This document shows, in pieces, positions 14,861-23,000 of a stretch of DNA of 34,577 nucleotides (position 1 is its first letter; every line of letters starts with the position of its first letter). The stretch comes from Gemmatimonadota bacterium (GTDB lineage: Bacteria > Gemmatimonadota > Gemmatimonadetes > Gemmatimonadales > GWC2-71-9). Made by a program: the position numbers and the translations under genes. The notes below the pieces were generated by a model, which was given only the letters and a program-made list of their open reading frames with translations, was not told where the DNA came from and ran no database searches. The stretch lies in the NCBI GenBank assembly GCA_003222235.1, contig QHVD01000026.1, positions 1 through 34,577 of the forward strand, read 5' to 3'.

Positions 14861-15125
14861 TAGGCCTGACAGGCTTCGGGCGCTAAATGTGCCGCAACGG
14901 GTGGAGGTGGAGCTGGACGAACGCGGGGTGCCGGCGTTCGTGAAACCGAAGACGGGAAACGGGAAACGGATCGAGTCCATCGGCGAGACCTGGCGCATCG
15001 ACGACGAGTGGTGGCGACGACCGATCTCGCGTCGCCATGTCGAGGCGATCCTGGAGAGGGGTAAGCGGGTGGTGCTGTTCGAGGATCTGATGACGGCCGA
15101 GTGGTGGATGCAGATGCCGACATAA
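14853..15125 (+). CDS. DUF6504-like small protein of the imuB-dnaE2 cassette
   Basis: About 90 residues from ATG 14853; GTG 14832 or 14889 are alternatives. The core VEVELDERGVPAFV and IGETWRIDDEWWRRPISRRHVEAILERGKRVVLFEDLMTAEWW matches the small proteins found between imuB and dnaE2 in Actinobacteria and other phyla (DUF6504), whose role is not known. Residues coded by two ACGGGAA heptamers (TGNGKR) sit between its two conserved strands. The gene is bracketed by inverted heptamer arrays (14831-14860 and 15164-15193), so it looks like a cassette between repeat arms, although its position is also the normal operon position. Confidence 0.7.
   Translation: MRNRPDRLRALNVPQRVEVELDERGVPAFVKPKTGNGKRIESIGETWRIDDEWWRRPISRRHVEAILERGKRVVLFEDLMTAEWWMQMPT
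14952..14968 (+). repeat. ACGGGAA heptamer x2 inside the DUF6504 gene
   Basis: ACGGGAA twice (14952-14965), then ACG. It is the same unit as the five-copy array in dnaE2 at 17674-17708. Confidence 0.7.
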
Positions 15126-15163
15126 CGCGGCATTCGGAATGCGGCAGCGAAGCCCGACCTTCG

Positions 15164-15193
15164 ATTCCGCATTCCGCACTCCGCATTCCGCAC
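15164..15193 (+). repeat. Inverted heptamer array directly before the dnaE2 start codon
   Basis: ATTCCGC, ATTCCGC, ACTCCGC, ATTCCGC, ACT, then ATG of dnaE2 at 15195. It occupies the whole ribosome-binding region, so no Shine-Dalgarno is present. It can pair with the array at 14831-14860 in the same transcript. Confidence 0.85.
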
Positions 15194-15194
15194 T

Positions 15195-18100
15195 ATGTAT
15201 ATCGAACTTCACTGCCACTCCGCCTTCTCGTTCCTCGACGGCGCCTCACTCCCCGAGCAGCTCGCGCTCACGGCCGCGCAGCTCGGCTACCCGGCGTTGG
15301 CGCTCACCGATCACAACGGCCTGTACGGCTCGATGGCGTTCGCACAGGAGGCGAAGCACCTCGGCCTGCAGGCGATCACCGGCTCGGAAGTGACGCTGCT
15401 CGACGGCTCGCACGTGACGCTGCTCGCCGAAACGCCCGAGGGGTACGCGAACCTGTGCCGGCTGATCACCGAAGCACATCTGGGCCGTGTCGACCGCCGC
15501 GACCCGCGACTCGACTTCGCTTCGCTCGAGCGGCGGCACGAGGGGCTCGTCGTACTCTCCGGCTGCCGCGCCGGACTGCTCGCAACCGTGCTCGAGAAGG
15601 AAGGCCGCGCCGCCGCCCGGAGGCTGCTTGAGCGCTGCCGTGCCGAGTTCGGGAAGGAGAGCTTCTTCGTCGAGCTCCAGCGCAACCTGGTCCGCGGCGA
15701 TCGCGACCTTACGCGCGCACTCTGCGATCTCGCGGATCGCGTACAACTTGGCGTCGTAGCGACGGGGAACGTGCACTATCACACGCGCGAGCGGCATCGG
15801 CTGCACGACGTGCTCGTCGCGATCCGGCACCGCGCGACGCTCGACGGCTCGCACGACGTGCGGCGACCGAACAGCGAGTTCTCCCTGCGGCCGCCCCAGG
15901 AGGTCGCGGCGCTCTTCTCCGATCGGCCCGACGCGGTCGCGAACACCGGCGTGATCGCCGAGCGCTGCGGGACGTTCGACCTGACGCGCGACCTCGGCTA
16001 CGTCTTTCCCGACTTCCGTGGCGCAGGCCGGACGTCCGCCCCGCAGGCCCTGGCCGAGCTGTGCCGCACGAGGCTAGAGGAGCGCTATCCCCCGGGTTCC
16101 GCCCACCGGGACGAGGCCGAGCGGCGCCTCGAGCAAGAGCTGGCGCTCATCGAGCGCCATCGACTCAGCGGGTTCTTCCTGGTCTATCACGACCTCTTCG
16201 ACCTGGCCCGCGAAGTGGCGGCGGATGTGCGCCGGGGTACCCGGCGGGCCCACGGGAACCTGCTCCCCGGCCGCGGCCGCGGCTCGTCGGTGTCGTCCAT
16301 CGTATGCTACCTGCTCGGCCTGTCGCACATCGACCCGGTCGCGAACCGGCTGTTCATCGGGCGATTTCTCAACGAGACCCTCGCGTCGGTGCCCGACATC
16401 GATCTCGACTTCCCGCGCGAGATCCGCGAGGAGCTGATCCGCCGGGTCTACAGGCGCTACGGCGACGAGCACGTCGGGCTCGTCTGCTCGTTCCCCACCT
16501 ACCGGCTCCGCTCGGCGGTGCGAGAGATCGGCAAGGCGCTGGATCTGCCGCTGGGAGAGATCGAGCAGACGGCGAAACTGGCGGACCGGCGGTCGGGCGG
16601 GGGCGGACTGGCGGACGAGTTGGACCAGCTCCCGGGCTTCGAGGGACGGCGCACGGCCCCGCTCTGGAAAGAGCTTTGCGAGCTGGCCGAGGAGATCACG
16701 GGGCTGCCCCGCCACGTGTCGCAGCACGTCGGCGGGATGATCATCTCGAGCCGGCCTCTCGTCGAGCTCGTGCCGCTCGAGCGCGCGGCGATGGAGGACC
16801 GCGTCGTGTGCCAGTGGGACAAGGACTCCTGCGACGACGCGCGCTTCATCAAGATCGATTTTCTCGCGCTCGGCATGTTGTCGCTGGTGGAGGAGTGCGT
16901 CGAGCTGGTCGCCGCGGGCACGGGGACGCCGCCCGACCTCTCCCGCATTGATTTCGATGACCCCGCGGTCTACGACCGCATCTGCCGCGGCGACACCGTG
17001 GGGCTGTTCCAGATCGAGAGCCGCGCGCAGATCCAGATGATCCGCCGCACCCGGCCGAAGAACCTCGAAGACTTGGCCGTCGAGGTGGCGATCGTGCGGC
17101 CGGGGCCGATCGTGGGCGGCGCCGTGAACCCGTACGTGCGCCGCCGTGAGGCGCAGCGCCGCGCCGAAGCCGAGGGGCGCCGCTACGAGCCGCCGGTGGA
17201 CCACCCGCTCCTGAAGCCCGTGCTGGCGGAGACGCTGGGCGTGATTCTCTATCAGGACCAGGTGTTGCAGGTGTGCCAGGCGCTGGCCGGGTTCACGACC
17301 GGGCAGGCCGAGGCGCTGCGCCGCGCGATGAGCCGCCGGCGCAGCCGCGAGCTGATGGCGGGGTTCTGGGAGGAGTTCAAGGACGGGGCGGCGGCGCGCG
17401 GGGTCCCCGAGTCCGTCGCGCAGCGCGTGTTCACGCAGGTGATCGCGTTCTCCGAGTTCGGATTCCCCAAGTCCCATGCGGCGGCGTTTGGGCTGCTCGC
17501 CTACCAGTCGGCGTGGCTCCGGCACTATCACCCAGTCGAGTATTACTGCGCGCTCTTCAACAACCAGCCGATGGGGTTCTACTCGCTCGACGTGCTCGGG
17601 CGGGACGCGCAGCGCAACGGCATCGAGATCCGGCTCCCGGACGTGAACCGGAGCGACGTGTGGTGCACCATAGAACGGGAAACGGGAAACGGGAAACGGG
17701 AAACGGGGGCGGTGCGGGTGGGGCTCGGGTTCGTCCGTGACTGGAGCGAGGAGACGGCGACCGCCGTCGTGACCGAGCGCGAGCGCAACGGCCCGTTCCG
17801 GAGCGTCGGCGAGCTCGTGCGCCGCGCGCCTCCCAAGCTCAAGCGCAGCGCGATCGAGAACGTCGTGTGGGTGGGCGGGTGCGACGGCTTCGGTCTCACA
17901 CGGCGCGAGCTGTTGTGGCAGATAGGGCTGTGGCTCCCGCCCCGGGAGGAGCGCGGCGGTGACGCACGCGGCCGGCGCCAGCTCGAGCTCGCGCTCAACC
18001 ACCCGCACGAGCACTTGCGCTTCGGCGGCCTGGAGCCGGGCGAGCGGATGCTCGCCGAATACGCGGTGTTGGGGTTCGCGGTGAGCGGCCACCCGCTCGA

Positions 18101-18527
18101 GCTGCTACGCCAGGCGCTGCCGCGCGGGATGGCGAAGAGCGACGCGCTCCCGCGGCTCGAACACGGGACATGGGTCGAGGTGGCGGGCCTCGTGGTCGCG
18201 CGCCAGCGTCCCGAAACGGCGAAGGGGTTCATCTTCGTGCTGCTGGAGGACGAGGCGGGGATGGTGAACGTCATCGTACGGCCGGACGTATTCCAGCAGC
18301 ACCGCGCCGCGATCCGCGGCGAGCCGTTCCTGTGGGTGCGGGGGAAGCTCGCGAAGGACGACGGGACGGTGAACGTGGTGGCGGAGGAGGTGCGGGGACT
18401 CAGACTGAATGCGGAATGCGGAGTGCGGAATGCGGAATCGACGGGCGAGCCCACCATTCCCCATTCACCGTACGCCTTCCTGAAGACGATGCGCCGGGTG
18501 GCGCCGGAATCGAAGGATTGGGGCTAG
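15195..18527 (+). CDS. dnaE2: Error-prone DNA polymerase III alpha subunit DnaE2
   Basis: A 1110-residue C-family polymerase of the DnaE2 type, the translesion/mutagenic polymerase that works with ImuB. The PHP domain begins at once (ELHCHSAFSFLDGAS, residues 4-18). The palm has LLPGRGRGSSVSSIVCYLLG and the catalytic aspartates in PDIDLDFPREIREEL (about residues 400-413), followed by FPKSHAAAFGLLAYQSAWL. A C-terminal OB domain is present (GTWVEVAGLVVARQRPETAKG). Three repeat insertions lie inside the frame: octamers at about residue 461-474, AACGGGA heptamers at about 827-838, and AATGCGG heptamers near the C-terminus (about 1072-1082). All keep the frame open and fall between conserved blocks, so the enzyme is probably active. 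Confidence 0.95.
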   Translation: MYIELHCHSAFSFLDGASLPEQLALTAAQLGYPALALTDHNGLYGSMAFAQEAKHLGLQAITGSEVTLLDGSHVTLLAETPEGYANLCRLITEAHLGRVDRRDPRLDFASLERRHEGLVVLSGCRAGLLATVLEKEGRAAARRLLERCRAEFGKESFFVELQRNLVRGDRDLTRALCDLADRVQLGVVATGNVHYHTRERHRLHDVLVAIRHRATLDGSHDVRRPNSEFSLRPPQEVAALFSDRPDAVANTGVIAERCGTFDLTRDLGYVFPDFRGAGRTSAPQALAELCRTRLEERYPPGSAHRDEAERRLEQELALIERHRLSGFFLVYHDLFDLAREVAADVRRGTRRAHGNLLPGRGRGSSVSSIVCYLLGLSHIDPVANRLFIGRFLNETLASVPDIDLDFPREIREELIRRVYRRYGDEHVGLVCSFPTYRLRSAVREIGKALDLPLGEIEQTAKLADRRSGGGGLADELDQLPGFEGRRTAPLWKELCELAEEITGLPRHVSQHVGGMIISSRPLVELVPLERAAMEDRVVCQWDKDSCDDARFIKIDFLALGMLSLVEECVELVAAGTGTPPDLSRIDFDDPAVYDRICRGDTVGLFQIESRAQIQMIRRTRPKNLEDLAVEVAIVRPGPIVGGAVNPYVRRREAQRRAEAEGRRYEPPVDHPLLKPVLAETLGVILYQDQVLQVCQALAGFTTGQAEALRRAMSRRRSRELMAGFWEEFKDGAAARGVPESVAQRVFTQVIAFSEFGFPKSHAAAFGLLAYQSAWLRHYHPVEYYCALFNNQPMGFYSLDVLGRDAQRNGIEIRLPDVNRSDVWCTIERETGNGKRETGAVRVGLGFVRDWSEETATAVVTERERNGPFRSVGELVRRAPPKLKRSAIENVVWVGGCDGFGLTRRELLWQIGLWLPPREERGGDARGRRQLELALNHPHEHLRFGGLEPGERMLAEYAVLGFAVSGHPLELLRQALPRGMAKSDALPRLEHGTWVEVAGLVVARQRPETAKGFIFVLLEDEAGMVNVIVRPDVFQQHRAAIRGEPFLWVRGKLAKDDGTVNVVAEEVRGLRLNAECGVRNAESTGEPTIPHSPYAFLKTMRRVAPESKDWG
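16577..16617 (+). repeat. ACTGGCGG octamer array inside dnaE2
   Basis: ACTGGCGG, ACCGGCGG, TCGGGCGG, GGGCGG, ACTGGCGG, ACG. It codes for a Gly-rich linker (LADRRSGGGGLADEL) and uses the same unit as the arms at the 5' end of the radical SAM gene. Confidence 0.65.
17674..17708 (+). repeat. AACGGGA heptamer array inside dnaE2
   Basis: Four perfect AACGGGA units and one AACGGGG. It codes for ERETGNGKRETG between the DVNRSDVWCT and AVRVGLGF blocks, which are normally separated by a short variable linker. The 35 bases fit the frame only together with the flanking bases. Confidence 0.85.
18408..18468 (+). repeat. AATGCGG/AGTGCGG heptamer array near the dnaE2 3' end, with a CCATTCM pair
   Basis: AATGCGG, AATGCGG, AGTGCGG, AATGCGG (18408-18435), then 18 bases later CCATTCC, CCATTCA (18454-18467). 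It codes for LNAECGVRNAES and TIPHSPY near the C-terminus of DnaE2. Confidence 0.8.
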
Positions 18528-18560
18528 CTTTCCAGATAGACTTATAGAGGGAGGTTCTGG

Positions 18561-19109
18561 ATGCCGCAGCACGAAGTTGCGACGCTCGCCGGCGGGTGCT
18601 TCTGGTGCCTCGAGGCCGCGTTCGCGCAGCTAAAGGGCGTAGAGCGGGTCGAGTCGGGCTACTCGGGCGGTCACGTGCCGAGCCCGAGCTACGAGGACGT
18701 GTGCACGGGATCGACCGGGCACGCCGAGGTCGTGCAGATCACGTTCGACCCCCAGGTATTGCCGTTCCGCGACCTGCTCCACGTCTTCTTCACGATCCAC
18801 GACCCGACCACGCCCGACCGCCAGGGAGGGGACGTCGGCACGCAATACCGCTCAGCGATCTTCTATCACACGCCGGAGCAGAAAGCCGAGGCCGGGCAGG
18901 TCATCGCGGAGCTCGAAGCCGAGAAAGTCTGGGACGATCCGATCGTGACCCAAGTGACGCCGCTCGAGAAGTTCTATCCGGCGGAGGAGTACCACCGCGA
19001 TTACTACCGCCGCAACCCGAACCAGGGCTACTGCCGCGCGGTGATCGCGCCGAAGGTCGCGAAGGTCCGCAAGCTCTACCTCGACAAGCTCAAACAGCCG
19101 GTGGCTTGA
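18561..19109 (+). CDS. msrA: Peptide methionine sulfoxide reductase MsrA
   Basis: A 182-residue MsrA, which reduces the S-epimer of methionine sulfoxide in proteins. The active-site motif is GGCFWCLEAAF (catalytic Cys about residue 13), followed by VESGYSGGHVPSPSYEDVCTG, TGHAEVVQITFDP, FFTIHDPTTPDRQGGDVGTQYRSAIFY and AEEYHRDYYRRNPNQGYC, all typical. The Cys in GYC is a candidate recycling residue. GGGAGG about seven bases upstream of the ATG is a good ribosome-binding site, one of the few clear ones here. It lies 33 bases after dnaE2 in the same direction and may be co-transcribed; the hydrolase gene downstream is convergent with a 10-base gap. Confidence 0.95.
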   Translation: MPQHEVATLAGGCFWCLEAAFAQLKGVERVESGYSGGHVPSPSYEDVCTGSTGHAEVVQITFDPQVLPFRDLLHVFFTIHDPTTPDRQGGDVGTQYRSAIFYHTPEQKAEAGQVIAELEAEKVWDDPIVTQVTPLEKFYPAEEYHRDYYRRNPNQGYCRAVIAPKVAKVRKLYLDKLKQPVA

Positions 19110-19119
19110 GCGAGCGGTA

Positions 19120-20034
19120 TCACGGTTGGGGGCTTGCTGGCACGGCGATCGCCCCCGTCGGCCATTCACCGTCGAGGAAGCGCCGCATTGCCGCCAGGAC
19201 CGGCTCGGGTTGCTCAACGTAGAGCGCATGTCCCGCGCCGGGGAACATCATCAACCGCGCATTGGGCATTCGCTCGGCCCACACCCGCGCCCCTTCCGGC
19301 GGCGCGATGAGATCCCGATCGCCGTGCATCACGAGGGCCTCGGCCGTGATCGAGCCGGCCTGGTCCCGGAAGTCCCACTCGCCCAGCGACCGATCCACGT
19401 GACCATACCACGCAAATAGCTGCTCCGGTCGCTCGTTCGGCAGATCGCAGAAGTCCACCGGGAAACGATCGGCGAGCGCCGGGTCACCCACGTACACCGG
19501 TGCGTTCGCCCTCCAAAACCGGCGGCAAAAGCCCTCCGGGTCGCGCTTGCTCGCACCCGACTGGAGCAGGCGGGCGACCTCCTGCGCGGCCGGCGTCCTG
19601 ACTCGGAGCGCCTTCTCGGGGGGGTTGTAGGAGCGGCCGAGAGCCGCGGAAGGCGCCATAGCGCCGAGCGCAACCAGTCGACTGACACGGTCTGGGTGCT
19701 CCGCCGCGTACACCGCCGCGATCGCGCCGACGTAGGAAAAGCCCACGAGCGCCATGCGCTCGAGTCCGAAGTGGCGTCGCACCGCCTCGACGTCGGTGAG
19801 GTCGTGCGTGATGCCGATCCGCGCGGGGTCGCGCACCGCGTCCGAGCGGCCGCGACCGCGCAGATCGTAGAAAATCAGGCGCTGGCCGTCGGCGAGCGGC
19901 CCGAGCGGGCCCGCGAGGTAGACGGCAAGGGGAACGACGACCGCCTGGGAACCGCTGCCGCAGAGCTGGTAATGGAGGCGCAGGCCCTCTTCGGCCGGTA
20001 GCCAGCCCTCCGAGCGGGCGGCCCCACGCATCAT
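19120..20034 (-). CDS. Alpha/beta hydrolase (proline iminopeptidase/haloperoxidase-like fold)
   Basis: About 304 residues. The strand before the oxyanion region is AVVVPLAVYLAGPLGPLADGQRLIFYDLRGRGRSD. The nucleophile elbow is LVGFSYVGAIAAVYAAEHP (Ser in G-F-S-Y-V; the usual second Gly of G-x-S-x-G is Val, with Gly one position later). The acid is probably Asp in MHGDRDLIAPPEG, and the His is in PGAGHALYVEQPE. A helical cap lies between. The substrate is unknown. The ATG overlaps the lhr stop (ATGA), so the protein is translationally coupled to the helicase. Confidence 0.85.
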   Translation of the reverse strand: MMRGAARSEGWLPAEEGLRLHYQLCGSGSQAVVVPLAVYLAGPLGPLADGQRLIFYDLRGRGRSDAVRDPARIGITHDLTDVEAVRRHFGLERMALVGFSYVGAIAAVYAAEHPDRVSRLVALGAMAPSAALGRSYNPPEKALRVRTPAAQEVARLLQSGASKRDPEGFCRRFWRANAPVYVGDPALADRFPVDFCDLPNERPEQLFAWYGHVDRSLGEWDFRDQAGSITAEALVMHGDRDLIAPPEGARVWAERMPNARLMMFPGAGHALYVEQPEPVLAAMRRFLDGEWPTGAIAVPASPQP

Positions 20035-23000
20035 TCGCGCAGTGAGGCCGGCCGGGGGCGGGGGCGGGGGCGGGTCTTTCCGAGATAGGTCCGCACCAGG
20101 GGCGCCACCCGGCGCTGGACCAACGCGGTCCTGATCTGTTGCTCTGCTTCTGGGCTAGCCTCGACCAGTAACTGCACGCCGCGCCCTTCGCCTTCCTGGA
20201 TCGCGATCGGGATGCCGTCGCGATAGAGCACGTGGTTCGTCGCGACCGCGGGCAGCGGGTTCCCGGCCGTGAGAATGCCGACGAGATTGAGCGGATCCGC
20301 CCCGCTCACCGCGACGAGCTCGCCGCTCGGGTCCTGGCGTCGCACGGAGCGGAGCAGTCCCACCGCCTCTGCAAGCGCGTACTGCTCGCCCGAGAACCCC
20401 GCGACGAAGCGGCCGCCGCGGATCTCGCCGCGCGCCTCGAGCCGGCGGTAGGCCCGCAGGACGTCCCGCCACGGCGGCAGCGGGGATTCACGCGTCACGA
20501 GCCGCCGGAAGACTACGCCGTAGCGTCGGAGCAGCTGCCGGGCGACGGCTTCCGCGACCTGGTCTTCCGGCAAGAGCGTCGACCGCGGCACGCGCGACCA
20601 CCGGCCGGCGGTCTCGACCCCGAACGGCGCGACCTTGCCGTGGCGGCGGAACCCGCCGATCGGCCGGCGCCGGTCGGATGGGACCAGCAGCGCCCGCAGC
20701 CCCGCGAAGCTGTCCGAGGTGACGAGCCCCCAGGCCACGAGCTCGCCGAGGCCCTTCTCGACCTCGGTCCGCAACAGTCCCGTCGCGCTCACGAGATCGC
20801 CGAAGAACGATGCGCCGCGCCGATCGAGCGCGTCGAGTAGCGCCCGCGCCGCGTGCGACAGAGGCAGCTCCCCGGACTCGGGGCTCACCGCGAGCGATCG
20901 CCACACGTCTCCTCGCTCCCGTCGAAACAGCGCGACGGGCGTCGAGCGGACGGGTCCAGCCTTGCGACCCCCCCCACCCCCCCCGCCCCCCCCACCGTTC
21001 AGGATGGTGCGCGGCGCCACTGCGGCGAGCCTCCCCCAGGCGATCTCCCCCGACAGGCAGAGCCCGTCGAGCCACAGGGGATCGTACTCCCGCAACCGCG
21101 CCGGCAGCACGTCCGTCTCCCACGCGCCAGCGGCAACCTCGCACCCGTCGAGCAGGTCGAGCACCGCCGCGAGCCCCTCGGGTCCCTCGGCGCGGGATTC
21201 GTCTGCAACCCGCTGCCACTGGAAGAGGAAGCGGGTGAAGTCGGCGGCGGTGACCGGCTCGATCTCCTTGCGCAGCCGGTCCAGGGTGTAGCGATGAATG
21301 CGGGCGAGGAGGCGGCGCTCGCACCACTCCAGCTCGCTCGTGCCGGGGGTGAACCGGCCGCGCAGCACGAACCCTTCGTGCTCGAGCGCGCCGAGGGCGA
21401 AGTCCACGTCGGCTACCGGCACGCCGAGCGCCGTCGCGACCGCCGCCGCCGTCGTCGGCCCGACAACCTCGAGCCGGCCCCGCACGAGCTCCCGCAGGGC
21501 GTCCTCGCGCGTCCAGCTCCTCGCCCGCTCGCGCTCGGGCGGCGTGAGCGCCGGCTCGCAGCGCGCGCCCGGGAACACCGCCGCGAGCATCGGCAGGCGC
21601 TCGGCCGCAAGCCACAGTCCTGCGCCCGCCTGAAGCACGCCGGCCCGCCCGGCCTGGACGAGCTGCCCGAAATACCCCTGCCACTCCGCATTCCGCACTC
21701 CGCATTCCGCACTCGGGAGGGCACCGGTGACCAGCAACGCATCGTGCAGCTCGTCCGCGGAGCTGACGTCGGGCCAAGCTTCGTCCTTCACCCGGTCGAT
21801 CGCCGCCTGGTCGAGCTTGCCGAGCTCGTCCGCCGTCTTCACGTCGAGCCCGCGGCGGGTGATCACGGCCTGGGTGCGGCGCTCCTCCAGCGGGGCGTCG
21901 TCCAGGAACGCGTACGGCTTCGCGTTCAGCGCCTCGTGCGACAGGGGCGACGGCTCCGCCGTGTCGCGCGCGACGAGCGCGAAGCGCCCCGCCTCCATCT
22001 CCTCGAGCACGCGCTTGAGTCCCGGGAAGTCCATCGCCTCGAGCAGGCAGTCCTCGATCGTCTGCTTCACGAGCGGATGGTCGGGGATCTCCCGGTCGCC
22101 CACCAGGTTCTCGGGGCAGGCGAGCTGATCGGGAAAGATCGCCGCGACCAGGTCTTCGGCCTCCATCCGCTGCAGCGGGGTGGGCACCTTCTTCCCACCG
22201 CGCTGGCGCAGCACGGCAAGTGCCCGGGTGGCGTTCCAGCGCCAGCGTGACTGGAACATCGGCGCGTCGAGCATCGCCTGGACGAGCAGCCCCTCGACCG
22301 TCGCGGGCTTCAAGTACTGGAATACGTCCTCGAGCGGGAAGCTGTGCTGAGGCCCGAGCGAGAGGACGATCGCATCCTCGGTCGCCGCGGCCTGCAGCTC
22401 GAAATTGAAGCTGCGGCAGAAGCGCTTCCGCAGGGCGAGCCCCCAGGCCCGGTTGACCCGGCTCCCGAACGGCGCGTGCAGCACGAGCTGCATCCCGCCT
22501 GCCTCGTCGAAGAACCGCTCGACCACGATCGTCTGCTGCGTCGGGATCACGCCGAGGATCTGCTTCGAGGCAGCGAGATACTCGACCATCTGGCGCGCGG
22601 CGGGCTCCGGGAGCCCCGGGATCTCGCGACCCACCCACGCCACGGCCGACTGGGGATCCGCGAGCCGATCGGAGATGTCCTGGCGCAGCCGCGACACGGC
22701 CTCCGACAGCTCCGCCGTGCGCGCCGGCGCCTCGCCGACCCAGAACGGGATGGACGGCGGCTGCCCCTGCGCGTCCACGACCCGCACCTGGCCCGACTCG
22801 ATCTTGCGAATGAGATAGGAGGTGTTGCCGAGCTGGAAGACGTCGCCCGGCATGCTCTCGATCGCGAAGTCCTCGTTGAGCGTGCCGACGAACGTGTCGG
22901 TGGGCTCGAGCACCACCCGGTAGTCGCCGATGTCGGGGATGGCCCCTCCCGACGTTATCGCCGCGAGTCGGGCGCCGCGACGGGCCCGCAGCCGGCCGTT

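Noticed and set aside
13931..15193. Possible CRISPR array because of several repeats around imuB and dnaE2
   Set aside because: Units are 7 bases, tandem without spacers, and mostly inside coding sequence; no cas genes.
16074..18092. Long minus-strand open frame (672 codons) opposite dnaE2
   Set aside because: Mirror of a GC-rich coding strand; no motif, and dnaE2 is certain.
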